A DNA stretch of 64,000 bases from Candidatus Gastranaerophilus phascolarcticola (GTDB lineage Bacteria > Cyanobacteriota > Vampirovibrionia > Gastranaerophilales > Gastranaerophilaceae): NCBI GenBank assembly GCA_001899335.1, contig MOYE01000008.1:131759-195758 (forward strand), given 5' to 3'. The notes beneath the pieces are model-generated. The model searched no databases and was not told the DNA's origin. It saw only the letters and a program-made list of their open reading frames with translations. The stretch's first letter is position 1. Every line of letters begins with the position of its first letter. Below, piece after piece: positions 9,453 to 17,686 of this stretch. Position numbers and translations under genes: made by a program.

Positions 9453-9557
9453 CTATCTAAATAACACAGGTAACATCATTAAGCCTACAGTCCAAGCAAT
9501 AAAGGTTAACGCGATTATTAAAATGATTATTTTTTGGTTTTTTCTAAAAAATTCCAT
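9453..9557 (-). CDS. 34-aa single-span membrane peptide (too short for the ORF track)
   Basis: The minus strand reads MEFFRKNQKIIILIIALTFIAWTVGLMMLPVLFR, then TAG. The ATG (9557..9555) has an excellent ribosome site, AAGGGGG, 6 nt upstream. The product is a short cytoplasmic basic head followed by one clear transmembrane helix. It lies 27 nt upstream of the M23 peptidase start, so it is probably the first gene of the envelope operon. I do not recognise the family; a role as a membrane-anchored partner of the envelope proteins is inference. Confidence 0.7.
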   Translation of the reverse strand: MEFFRKNQKIIILIIALTFIAWTVGLMMLPVLFR

Positions 9558-9625
9558 ACAAAATCCCCCTTAATAATAAGATTTTACCCGAAACAAACGA
9601 AATGTGCAAATTTTTAAAAATAAAG

Positions 9626-9655
9626 TTTGCAAAAAATTACAAAATCTATTAATAT
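9626..9655 (+). promoter_or_regulatory. Predicted leaderless promoter of the ATPase-TPR gene
   Basis: TTTGCA (9626-9631), 18-bp spacer, TAATAT (9650-9655), then 6 nt to the ATG at 9662. No Shine-Dalgarno sequence is present before the ATG. Confidence 0.5.
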
Positions 9656-9661
9656 AACTTT

Positions 9662-12055
9662 ATGAAATACCGCTTTTTACAAGAAAACATTACCGAAGAC
9701 AACATAATTGAAAAAGCCGCTGATATTGCGACATCTGTTTTATTAGAAAACAACAGAGGACAGATAAATAAAATTTTGGACTTTTTCAATTCACAAAACT
9801 CATTACTTCTTGCAACCGGTTTTCTTGGCACAGGTAAAACCTCGGTAATAAAGCACTGTCTTGAGGTTCTCAACGAAGACGCTGTTCTTTTGTGGGCAAA
9901 CTGTTACGAATCTACAAACCTTGATGATATTTTTCTTGAATTTTTTGAAGAATTCAAACACCTTGCATCTCACGATATTATTAAAGTTCCGCAGGCTAAG
10001 TTTGAAAATTTCTCTCAACGAATTAACGCATATTTCTACTCAATTTCAAAGCCAATCGTAATAGTTCTCAACTCATATCAGGCTCTTTTACCGGAAAATG
10101 CAAAACTTTTGCTTGATTTTATAGGACATTTAAGCGAATTTGCCAAAATTAAAACAATTATAATTTCGAGGAATTTTAACACTGAAACCCTGCCGAAAAA
10201 CACAAAATTTGAAAAAATAAGTTTTAAAGCCCTCGACAAAGAACTTTTTCAAAAATACATTACAGCAAACAAAATTCGTATCCACGGTCCCGTATTTGAA
10301 GAATTTTATAAGCTCACAAAAGGCTACTATTTTTACACAACTCTAGCCTTAATTATCATTAATACTCAAAGGATTTCGCCGATAGAACTTATGCAAAAAC
10401 ACGCAAACAGTTTTCTATCCCTAAAAGAATTTCTTTTCCGCGAATTTCTTTCAATGGTCGACTCGGTAGGCGGGCACCTAATCCGTTTTTTAACAGTAAT
10501 TCGCTACCCGGTCAACACAAAACTTCTGCAATCTTTAAACCTTTATGACGAAGCCAGACTGCAAATGTTTGCGGCGAACTATTTAATCGAAATTGAGCAC
10601 GGGAACATCTATCTTAAAGACTATTATAAAGACATAACCGAGGGTGAAATCCCGCCAAATGTACTGGTAAAGCTCCACAAAGCCTGCGTAGAGCTATACG
10701 AAATGCAGCTTCCGCGCAAACCCGAAGAACGCGACCTGCTGATCTCCCGCCGAACAATCAGGCAGGAAATCGAATACCACAAACTTTTCATCCCGAAAAA
10801 AGTCGATTTTTCAAACAGCGTAGAAGTTTACAATGCTCAAGCATTAATGGTTAAGCCTGCAGCCACCCCGCCGGAGCCTAAAAAAGTAGAAAAACCGGCA
10901 ACCCAGCCGCCGGCACCGCCTAAAAAAGAACTCAAAGATTTACTATTTGTTTTCGACGAAAAAGAAGAAGACTCTTTGCTCACCGGGATTGCCGATTCAA
11001 TCAATGAATTTATCGCCGAAGCCCAAGCGCAAGATGAGGCAGAATATCAAATGAGCACTGAAGAACTTCTAAAACTCATCAATGACGCCGAAGACGAATA
11101 CAATTACCAGCGAGTCATTTCACTGTGCGAAAAAATTATACTTAAAAATGAAACCACTAAAGACTTACAAGCGTACTCAAACAACAAAATGGCAATGGCA
11201 TACGCAAACCTTTCTGACGCTTATAACGCGCTAAAACACTTTACCGCAGCGAAAGAACTCTATCAAAGCCTTAATGACACTCAAAATCTTTTAGAAAATA
11301 ACTTCTACATCGCAAAAATGAATTATTTAATGTTCAAACGCGATGCAGCAAAACAAGTTTTAGCAAACCAAACCAAAGATATGCCAAAAGCCCTCCAAAT
11401 AAAAAGCAATCTGCTGCTTTTTGACATATACATGGAAGAGGGAGATGAAGACAAAGCATTTGACACCTGCAAAGAAACGATGAAGTTAGTTGACAAAACG
11501 CAAGAACCTGCAACCATTTGCGAACTTCTCTTCAAATGCGGAGTTATTTTAGAAAGCCGCGGCAACAACTATCGCGCAATTGAAGCCTACGAAAAGGCGC
11601 TTAAATTCAATATTGAGAAATTTTTACCACAAATTTATTCAAACCTCACAACCCTTTACGTTGAGACCGAAAACCTTGAACTTGCGAAGAAATACTGTCA
11701 AAAAGCACTTGAAACAGCGACTTCTACGGAAGAAGTTTATACGGCGAGCCTTAAACTTGCCCAGCTTTCACCTGAAAACGCCGACCAATGCTACGAAACT
11801 GCACTAAAATGTGCGACCGAGCTCCAGGATAACTTCTATATAACCTCTGCTCTCACAGCATACGGAGATTACCTATACAGCAAAACCCAAATAATTGAGG
11901 CACTTGAAAAATACTTGAGCGCACATAAATATGCAAAAAATAATTTTATTAAAGAAAATATTCAAACGATTGAAAAACGGATTTTAGACGTAAAATATCG
12001 CGTTACTGAAGAAATATTTAACAAGAAAGCAAAAGAATTTAACTATGAACAATAA
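9662..12055 (+). CDS. STAND-like P-loop ATPase with C-terminal TPR array
   Basis: 797 aa. The N-terminal part contains Walker A GFLGTGKTS (53-61). The following hydrophobic strand that should carry Walker B reads IVIVLNSYQ, with Asn where Asp is usual. A Pro-rich linker (about 395-430, PPEPKKVEKPATQPP and similar) separates the ATPase from an acidic segment and about 300 residues of TPR helices (ANLSDAYNALKHFTAAKELY, YRAIEAYEKALKF and more). The order ATPase-winged helix-TPR resembles MalT/AfsR-type signal-transduction ATPases, but no DNA-binding domain is visible. The 3' end overlaps rsmG by 11 nt. Confidence 0.75.
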   Translation: MKYRFLQENITEDNIIEKAADIATSVLLENNRGQINKILDFFNSQNSLLLATGFLGTGKTSVIKHCLEVLNEDAVLLWANCYESTNLDDIFLEFFEEFKHLASHDIIKVPQAKFENFSQRINAYFYSISKPIVIVLNSYQALLPENAKLLLDFIGHLSEFAKIKTIIISRNFNTETLPKNTKFEKISFKALDKELFQKYITANKIRIHGPVFEEFYKLTKGYYFYTTLALIIINTQRISPIELMQKHANSFLSLKEFLFREFLSMVDSVGGHLIRFLTVIRYPVNTKLLQSLNLYDEARLQMFAANYLIEIEHGNIYLKDYYKDITEGEIPPNVLVKLHKACVELYEMQLPRKPEERDLLISRRTIRQEIEYHKLFIPKKVDFSNSVEVYNAQALMVKPAATPPEPKKVEKPATQPPAPPKKELKDLLFVFDEKEEDSLLTGIADSINEFIAEAQAQDEAEYQMSTEELLKLINDAEDEYNYQRVISLCEKIILKNETTKDLQAYSNNKMAMAYANLSDAYNALKHFTAAKELYQSLNDTQNLLENNFYIAKMNYLMFKRDAAKQVLANQTKDMPKALQIKSNLLLFDIYMEEGDEDKAFDTCKETMKLVDKTQEPATICELLFKCGVILESRGNNYRAIEAYEKALKFNIEKFLPQIYSNLTTLYVETENLELAKKYCQKALETATSTEEVYTASLKLAQLSPENADQCYETALKCATELQDNFYITSALTAYGDYLYSKTQIIEALEKYLSAHKYAKNNFIKENIQTIEKRILDVKYRVTEEIFNKKAKEFNYEQ

Positions 12056-12644
12056 AGAGAATTATGCAAAATATATGCAGCGTTTTTTAGAAGAAAACGC
12101 AAAAATTAACCTAATTTCAAAGAATGAAGAGAAGTTTTTGTGGGAAAAACACGTTTACGACAGCCTTTCTTTGGAACTATTTTTTGAGAAATTCGGGATT
12201 AAACCGGACGGGAAGAGTTTACTTGACATAGGAACCGGCGGCGGCTTTCCGGCACTTCCGCTTGCAATAAAATATCCGGCGTTAAGGGTTACAGCGCTCG
12301 ATAGTATACGAAAGAAACTGGCTGCAATCGACAATATTGCACGTGATACGGGCGTTTCAAACATTGAAACATTTTGCGAACGGGCAGAAAATTTGAACGA
12401 AAAATATGATTTTATAACCTCACGCGCGGTTGCGACACTGGATAAAATAAGCGCTTATGCCCTGCCGTTATTGAAAAAAGGCGGATATTTCACGGCATAT
12501 AAGTCCAAAAAGGTTCAGGAAGAAATTGACGCTGCGAAACCTGTCATTAAGCGTCTTGGCGGCGAAATCGCAGACATAATTGAATATAGACTACCGTTAG
12601 AAGAAATATATGAAAGAAACTTAGTAATAATAACGAAAAAATAA
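12045..12644 (+). CDS. rsmG: 16S rRNA (guanine-527-N7)-methyltransferase RsmG
   Basis: 199 aa, typical of RsmG/GidB, which uses SAM to methylate G527 of 16S rRNA. SAM-binding motif LLDIGTGGGFPALPLAI (about residues 58-75), followed by VTALDSIRKKLAAI and the family stretch DFITSRAVATLDKI. It starts inside the end of the upstream ATPase-TPR gene. Confidence 0.95.
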   Translation: MNNKENYAKYMQRFLEENAKINLISKNEEKFLWEKHVYDSLSLELFFEKFGIKPDGKSLLDIGTGGGFPALPLAIKYPALRVTALDSIRKKLAAIDNIARDTGVSNIETFCERAENLNEKYDFITSRAVATLDKISAYALPLLKKGGYFTAYKSKKVQEEIDAAKPVIKRLGGEIADIIEYRLPLEEIYERNLVIITKK

Positions 12645-12650
12645 TCGGGC

Positions 12651-12679
12651 TTGCATTTTTAAGTTTTTGATGATATATT
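12651..12679 (+). promoter_or_regulatory. Promoter of the CAU tRNA
   Basis: TTGCAT (12651-12656), 17-bp spacer, TATATT (12674-12679), about 20 nt before the mature tRNA 5' end. Confidence 0.55.
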
Positions 12680-12699
12680 GAGGAACGTACAAAGAGCTT

Positions 12700-12774
<75 letters not shown>

Positions 12775-12791
12775 ATTATATAATAGTAATA

Positions 12792-12818
12792 GCAAGAGTT
12801 TTAGACTCTTGCTTTTTT
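12792..12818 (+). terminator. Rho-independent terminator after the tRNA, inside the element
   Basis: Perfect 8-bp stem GCAAGAGT/ACTCTTGC with a 5-nt loop and a T6 tail. The element thus provides the rebuilt tRNA with both a 3' end and a terminator. Confidence 0.85.
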
Positions 12819-13132
12819 ATTACCTATGCGCAGAGCTTAAAAATTGTCGTAAAAATGTCGTAATAAAATTATAAAAAATTAAATAAAAAAACAAAAGATT
12901 TTTCTAAAACGAAACGAAACGCATAAAAAATTTTTTCAAAAAACTACACGACTTTTGGGCTCGCAAGCACCTCAAAATAAAAATTACACCGGAAGAACCT
13001 ACGATAATTTTGACAAAGAAAAGAGGTATTAAAAAAATACCCCCAAATAAGCAAGATAAATTCAATTTATGATACTTGAATACCTGCCGCGCACTAAACG
13101 TTTAAAATTACCCCCTTATTGCAACCGTAGAA
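12819..13132. other. Non-coding left end of the element
   Basis: About 310 bp with no convincing gene, AT-rich. It contains two direct GTCGTAA heptamers (12846-12852 and 12857-12863), the same word that occurs near the integrase at the other end. These are candidate arm-type integrase/excisionase sites. Nothing else recognisable is present. Confidence 0.5.
12846..12866 (+). repeat. Candidate integrase arm-type sites, left end
   Basis: Two GTCGTAA copies 11 bp apart (one helical turn). The second reads GTCGTAATAAA, identical to the copy at 18840-18850 near attR. Confidence 0.45.
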
Positions 13133-13375
13133 CTAATATTTTTTTACCTGCGCTCTCATAATTTGAGCTTGTTCTTTCTTCTTTTCCCGTTGCGCCAATT
13201 CTTCACACGTTAAATTGCTTTTTGGTGTCTGCGCAGCGTAATCAATCCCGCGCATAGCGGCACACTTTTTGCAATACTTCCAGCGCGGCGGTATGCTTTT
13301 AGCATTGGTTAAATCTTCATCTATCCAACCGTTATTACATTGTTTGTTCCGACAAAAGTGCATTACATAGGCCAT
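13133..13375 (-). CDS. Small zinc-ribbon protein of the element, 80 aa
   Basis: Four cysteines spaced as FCRNKQC and WKYCKKCA around an aromatic segment suggest one zinc ribbon, followed by a basic, Gln/Lys-rich helical tail. No family recognised. The ATG begins 1 nt after the stop of the primase-like gene (TAAGATG), so it is coupled to it and may serve the same replication function (inference). Confidence 0.65.
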   Translation of the reverse strand: MAYVMHFCRNKQCNNGWIDEDLTNAKSIPPRWKYCKKCAAMRGIDYAAQTPKSNLTCEELAQREKKKEQAQIMRAQVKKY

Positions 13376-13376
13376 C

Positions 13377-14333
13377 TTATACCTCTTTAAATTCTTTAAT
13401 TGTTTGAGTACATCCCTTTGTATAATGTTCGTTAAAATCCTTACAAGAGCATTGAAACTTTATTATTTCAACATTTTGAAATTCTTCTTTTATTTTCAGC
13501 GCCTCTCGTATTCCGGTTGTATCATTATCTAAAAATATATAAGTTTTTTCGTATTGTTTTAAGACATCCTCTATATTCGGATATTCTTTCAAGTGCTTTA
13601 ACGTGGTATTTTCCCCATTTGTTGATGTTATAATTTGAAAATACTGTTCTTTATTATGTTCTTTAAGCCATTGAAACAGGCTATAACCGTCAATAAAACC
13701 ACCAATAACTATCAAATAACGGGTATTCTCTACATACGAATTTATTTGCGCTAACCCTGTAGGTGTATTTTTCTCTCTATAAAGCCCATTTTTCGATAAA
13801 TCTAGCGGTCGAAATTCAAAAGAAATAACAGTTTGAGCGCTATTAATAGGATTAAACTCAAATATAGGAAATTCAAAACGATTTTTCTTCACGTTCAACC
13901 CAATTTTACAATTCTGTACGGTTTCTTTTGTAATTCGGCGCTTGGTCAATAAGAATTGAAGATATTCTGAATTTCTCAATAATTCTTGATTAGAGATATA
14001 ATTTCTTTTTCTAAAAAGGTCTTTTCGTGCCGCATCCAGTTGAATAATCTTCCTTGGTTCAGTAATTTTATTATCTTTTACCTGAATATGACGAGTAAAA
14101 TTTTTCTTGGATTTATAATTATTCCAATTTTTAAAATACATTTCACGCAGAAATCTTCTACTATGAGAACTATCAGCAAAACAGGTTATTATCTTTTTTT
14201 CTACATTAAATTTCATATTATCTCTATGTGTATCTGTGCAATATGGACACTTAAACACTCGTTCTGCACCCTCAACTTTATAATCTCCTAACACTTCTAC
14301 TAATCTATCTAAATTTAATTCTTCTTTTTTCAT
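13377..14333 (-). CDS. Zinc-finger/Toprim DNA primase-like protein of the element
   Basis: 318 aa. The N-terminus has a CHC2-like zinc motif (FKCPYCTDTHRD ... ITCFADSSHSRRF). The C-terminal half is a Toprim-like domain: YLIVIGGFIDGYSLF for the first motif and YIFLDNDTTGIREALKI for the DxD motif. In primases the first motif is normally VxEGxxD; here the catalytic Glu position is Gly (IGGFID), so activity may be altered. There is no helicase domain. Ribosome site ATAGGAG before the ATG. Likely replication protein of the element in its excised form, or a remnant of one. Confidence 0.72.
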   Translation of the reverse strand: MKKEELNLDRLVEVLGDYKVEGAERVFKCPYCTDTHRDNMKFNVEKKIITCFADSSHSRRFLREMYFKNWNNYKSKKNFTRHIQVKDNKITEPRKIIQLDAARKDLFRKRNYISNQELLRNSEYLQFLLTKRRITKETVQNCKIGLNVKKNRFEFPIFEFNPINSAQTVISFEFRPLDLSKNGLYREKNTPTGLAQINSYVENTRYLIVIGGFIDGYSLFQWLKEHNKEQYFQIITSTNGENTTLKHLKEYPNIEDVLKQYEKTYIFLDNDTTGIREALKIKEEFQNVEIIKFQCSCKDFNEHYTKGCTQTIKEFKEV

Positions 14334-14450
14334 TGTTATATCTCCTATTTTTTTGTTCTATTACTAATTTTTTAGCCCTGATATAATATTCTTACTTTCT
14401 TAACTTCTTATATAGTGCCTTATTTTGATGTCTTGTTTGATGTATTGTTT

Positions 14451-14783
14451 TTATGAAGTGTCATAGCCTAAAAGTACAATTACATTATGTTTAGAACCTT
14501 TTTTTAGTTGTATTATTTTGGAATTATTTAGATGTATTAAAAACCTGCGGACCTTATCACGACTCCATTTCCAACGCTGCGCTAAACTCTCTTGACTCCA
14601 ACCGCATTCACCTCTATTGATTGTTACTTGTTCATCGTTTCGTAGTTTGATTGTTCCGGCTTTATAGTTCGCCAGATAAAATAAATCGAGCTGCGCCTCA
14701 AAATCGGTATATTTCTTATTTTTATGTAAATTTTGCACGTCAAATAATGAGCGTGGAATTTTAATAAATCCAGCTTCTTTCAT
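14451..14783 (-). CDS. Winged-helix DNA-binding protein of the element, 110 aa
   Basis: Starts MKEAGFIKIPRSLFD and contains GWSQESLAQRWKWSRDKVRRFL, a helix-turn-helix typical of phage replication-organiser or DnaD-N-like proteins. It ends with a beta-wing-like stretch (KGSKHNVIVLLGYD). The ribosome site GAGG precedes the ATG. It probably acts with the primase-like gene just downstream in replication or its control (inference from position). Confidence 0.6.
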   Translation of the reverse strand: MKEAGFIKIPRSLFDVQNLHKNKKYTDFEAQLDLFYLANYKAGTIKLRNDEQVTINRGECGWSQESLAQRWKWSRDKVRRFLIHLNNSKIIQLKKGSKHNVIVLLGYDTS

Positions 14784-14901
14784 CTGTTTGCCTCATTTCG
14801 GGCTTGTAATTTCATCACATTTTGGGTATATTAATGGTAATTAGATATTACCAAAGGCGCAATAGGCGTCTTTTTCTTTTTTATACCTCACCATGCCGGA
14901 A

Positions 14902-15150
14902 TTAATAACAAGCACGCTCTCCCGTTCCACTATTCACCCATTCAAAAAAATCCGGTACCGAAATATAAATACGTTTTCCTATTCTGCGCACGACTTTAGA
15001 AAATCCGTTCCTATGCCCATAAAAATTGTATTGATACATAGCGTTTTTTGTCGGGTACTTAAAGAAATCATTCCAGCGACTTAACGGGATTAAATTTGGT
15101 ACTTCTTTTGTGTTTGTTTCTACTGATTGAATTACTTTTAATTCGGTCAT
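14902..15150 (-). CDS. AlpA/excisionase-like HTH protein, 82 aa
   Basis: The C-terminal half reads KVVRRIGKRIYISVPDFFEWVN, the wing and last helix pattern of MerR/AlpA-type excisionase domains; the preceding PLSRWNDFFKYPTKNAMYQY fits the recognition helix. Ribosome site ATAGGAG. Likely directs excision or regulates integrase, though the strict excisionase function is inference. Confidence 0.6.
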   Translation of the reverse strand: MTELKVIQSVETNTKEVPNLIPLSRWNDFFKYPTKNAMYQYNFYGHRNGFSKVVRRIGKRIYISVPDFFEWVNSGTGERACY

Positions 15151-15271
15151 AAAAATTCTCCTATATTTTTAATACATCAGCAATTTATTTGCTATGTTTT
15201 GAATATAGAAGAATTTATTTGAATTTATAAGTCTAACTTTTATACGAAGTTATACTAATTTTTATATATTT

Positions 15272-16258
15272 TTATACTTTTTTAAACATCTTACTTATTT
15301 CATAACATGCTTTTTTCTTATCATTATATTTATTACCATTTTTTTTAGTCTTTTCACAATTAAGTAAAACATACAACTCTGGGATTCCTTCTTGTATTCT
15401 GTCAAGTATTCTTGTAATTTGTGCATTAAAGGCGTTTTTAAATTTAACATATTCCTTTAATTTACTTCCATGTACCCCATATTCCTTTAAAACCTCTAGT
15501 TCTTCTGCTTTTATAATTTGTTCTATTTGTTTTTTTAAATCATCATTTTGCGAGTTGTTTGTTTTTTCTACCGTTACATTTAATTCATCATCTTGCATAT
15601 TATAAATATAATCATATAAATCTTGAATAACTTTTAAGGGTGCTATAATAAGCATTTTTAATTGAATGCCGGTTTCAAAAATTTTACTATCTTTTGTAAA
15701 CATTTTGTCAAAGAAAAAGAAGTCTGCGAAATCTGTAAATGGTTTAAAATTATTAGAAATTATTTCTTCAATTTTTAGGATGTCGGAATTTTCCTCACAA
15801 TCATACTCTTTTGCTAACATAAATTTTAAATAGTAGTATAGACCTTTATTGTCAACATATTGCCTGAAAGTATTGACATTCCCCATATAATCATACATTG
15901 TACCAATAAAACTCAAGCTCTCCTTATGTGTAGGGTCGAAAATAAAATAAAGACCGTTTTCAGTTAAATATTTTTTGGATAATCCTTCAAGTGCTTTTTC
16001 ATTATGGAATAAATATTCTACACCCCTTAAATATGTTGAAGTTTGAGCAAATTTATTAAATTCTACAATTCTTTTATTATATTCAATTTGTAAAATTTGA
16101 GTTTTACAAATAAATTTCTTTAAAAGACAACATTTGATTGCAAATTGAGAGATATCAAACTTACCTAACTCTATAAAATTTTTTTCCCATACAGAATATT
16201 CATTTACTATTTCATCTTTAAAAGTACAAAGTTTTTTTAATAATTCTTCCTTACTCAT
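15272..16258 (-). CDS. Unknown 328-aa protein paired with an ImmA-like peptidase
   Basis: No recognised family. It is helical, Lys/Glu/Phe/Tyr-rich with no signal peptide and no clear membrane span, and has an acidic Asn-rich stretch at about 225-240 (EKTNNSQNDDLKKQ) separating two helical parts. Its start overlaps the 3' end of the metallopeptidase gene by 8 nt, so the two are translationally coupled. It sits in the cargo region of the element and is very AT-rich. A role in defence, immunity or stress sensing is possible by analogy with COG2856-linked loci, but not shown by sequence. Confidence 0.6.
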   Translation of the reverse strand: MSKEELLKKLCTFKDEIVNEYSVWEKNFIELGKFDISQFAIKCCLLKKFICKTQILQIEYNKRIVEFNKFAQTSTYLRGVEYLFHNEKALEGLSKKYLTENGLYFIFDPTHKESLSFIGTMYDYMGNVNTFRQYVDNKGLYYYLKFMLAKEYDCEENSDILKIEEIISNNFKPFTDFADFFFFDKMFTKDSKIFETGIQLKMLIIAPLKVIQDLYDYIYNMQDDELNVTVEKTNNSQNDDLKKQIEQIIKAEELEVLKEYGVHGSKLKEYVKFKNAFNAQITRILDRIQEGIPELYVLLNCEKTKKNGNKYNDKKKACYEISKMFKKV

Positions 16259-16604
16259 AAATCACCTTGCTATTGTTGATAGTATTGTTTAAAACTTTAT
16301 TCATTTCATTATTTAACTGTTTACACAACTTTTTGGTAAAATAACGAGTTCTATACTCACAGAAGTTAACCGTTTGAACATTTTGACAATCATTGAAATA
16401 AATATGTATCAATTCGTGTAAAAGAGAGGTTTTGGGCTTACTTTTACTTTTTGGATTTATTATTAAAGAATACATAATATCCTTTTCGTTTATATATTCA
16501 GGTTTACATATACCACCTATTTCGTACGGCAGTTTTGCCTTATAAACTCTTATATTATCTTGCTTTAAAATGTTTAATAAATCTTTTATCTTCACAGTCC
16601 CCAT
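16251..16604 (-). CDS. ImmA/IrrE-like (COG2856/DUF955) metallopeptidase
   Basis: 117 aa from the ATG at 16604; the ORF track begins 5 codons earlier at a TTG, but GAAAGGA lies 6-7 nt before the ATG. The motif LLHELIHIYFND (HExxH) is followed by CEYRTRYFTKKLCKQL, whose Glu fits the third zinc ligand of the family. ImmA-type peptidases cut repressors to switch mobile elements on after stress. Here there is no fused HTH, and the coupled partner is the unknown 328-aa protein. Shorter than most family members. Confidence 0.7.
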   Translation of the reverse strand: MGTVKIKDLLNILKQDNIRVYKAKLPYEIGGICKPEYINEKDIMYSLIINPKSKSKPKTSLLHELIHIYFNDCQNVQTVNFCEYRTRYFTKKLCKQLNNEMNKVLNNTINNSKVIYE

Positions 16605-16619
16605 GCCGGTTCCTTTCAA

Positions 16620-16764
16620 ATATCAACTTCGTACTTGTAGCCTATCGGTAAATACCGCCGGCAAGCCCCCCCCCTTGACGGCGGTATGCTTTTCTTTCGA
16701 AAAGCATTTTCTATATCTGCGCAGGCATGATAATCTTGCTTCTACAACGCCTGCATGGTAATGC
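16620..16764. other. Highly structured intergenic segment of the element
   Basis: Three dyads occur in 145 bp: ATACCGCCG/CGGCGGTAT (16652-16660 and 16679-16687) around a C9 tract; ATGCTTTTC-TTTC-GAAAAGCAT (16686-16707); and GCAGGC/GCCTGC further right (about 16721-16755). The first two share two bases and so could be alternative structures. Candidates are an origin, a regulatory RNA leader, or a terminator for the toxin-antitoxin genes. Confidence 0.45.
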
Positions 16765-17007
16765 CTAACCTTCCATTAAATCATCATAATTAATATGATG
16801 CTCTCTTGCATAATCAATAAATCTTGCTTCTTCTTCTGTAAGACGTTTAGTAAATTTCAGGATTTTACCTGTAACAATAGCTTTACGCCCGCTATTTTCG
16901 CGCAAACCGCCTCTTACACGCACAATTTCCGCGGCTACATCCGCTTTAATCTCTGCGCATTCTTCAGGCGTAAGTAATTCTTTCATTAAATCGTCATTTG
17001 TTTTCAT
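16765..17007 (-). CDS. Putative antitoxin of a RelE/HigB-type pair, 80 aa
   Basis: Acidic N-terminus (TPEECAEIKADVAAEIV), then RGGLRENSGRK and a basic strand-helix stretch KILKFTKRLTEEEARFIDYARE that resembles a small ribbon-helix-helix-like DNA-binding region. The gene starts 14 nt before the toxin stop, so it is coupled to it, with a ribosome site AAGGAA. Assignment as antitoxin rests mainly on this pairing. Confidence 0.6.
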   Translation of the reverse strand: MKTNDDLMKELLTPEECAEIKADVAAEIVRVRGGLRENSGRKAIVTGKILKFTKRLTEEEARFIDYAREHHINYDDLMEG

Positions 17008-17332
17008 TTGTATTATTCCTTATGTATTTGTTTATTCGGTTTACAGCTTGAATTTTGTATCGTTTGGGTGCTTTTTGAGTCTTTTTCAAAGTTATTAGCC
17101 CTATAATGATAATTTGATGCCCTTGATACATAAAATATATTCTGACTTTATCTGTTTTTATTTCAAATAAACCGTCTTTGTTCAATGGTCTACTGTTTAC
17201 ACCTTCTTGACCTAAATACTCAAACAAAGCAACAGCTTTTAAAGTCCGCTTTTTGTCGTCAATATTCAAGTTTTTTAGTTCTTTTTCGGCTTCGTCGGTG
17301 TATTTTGCCGTAAATAATTTTTTATCTTGCAT
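16994..17332 (-). CDS. RelE/ParE-superfamily toxin, Gp49/HigB-like
   Basis: 112 aa from the ATG at 17332, which has GAGG 7 nt upstream; the track start 4 codons earlier has none. Typical features are an N-terminal helix pair (DEAEKELKNLNID), the core GLFEIKTDKVRIYFMYQGHQIIIIGLITLKKTQKAP, and a basic C-terminal helix. Proteins of this family usually cut mRNA on the ribosome. The toxin-first gene order is the HigBA arrangement. It probably stabilises the element. Confidence 0.8.
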   Translation of the reverse strand: MQDKKLFTAKYTDEAEKELKNLNIDDKKRTLKAVALFEYLGQEGVNSRPLNKDGLFEIKTDKVRIYFMYQGHQIIIIGLITLKKTQKAPKRYKIQAVNRINKYIRNNTNENK

Positions 17333-17388
17333 TGTTATCCTCATTATAACTCATCTTTTTTGATTTCGCAACTTTTTCAAATAAATTA

Positions 17389-17652
17389 TTAAGAGTTGTT
17401 TATCTCTTTATACAAATTAAAAAGCTGCTGTGAAATTTTATTAGCTTCTTCGATTTTATTCTCTACAGAATTAATAAGAGTCATTAATGTGTCAATTTCT
17501 GCTAGTGAAACATTTATTTTCTTTTTGGTATTTTCATACATTCTATCTAAATCTTTGTGAATAAGTGATAAAATTGCACAACACTCTGTTAAGAGCATAT
17601 CATTTTCATCTGTAAGCTCTAACGGCTCATCTTCAATTTCTTTTAAAATCAT
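17389..17652 (-). CDS. Small helical protein of the element, 87 aa
   Basis: Predicted coiled coil throughout (INVSLAEIDTLMTLINSVENKIEEANKISQQL). Ribosome site AAAGGA before the ATG. No family recognised. It lies between the integrase and the toxin gene. Confidence 0.6.
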   Translation of the reverse strand: MILKEIEDEPLELTDENDMLLTECCAILSLIHKDLDRMYENTKKKINVSLAEIDTLMTLINSVENKIEEANKISQQLFNLYKEINNS

Positions 17653-17686
17653 AACTTTTCCTTTCTATGCGCATTGTCCGGCATGA

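Noticed and set aside
13986-14291. 101-aa plus-strand ORF in the element
   Set aside because: Lies fully opposite the primase-like gene and is AT-rich shadow sequence.
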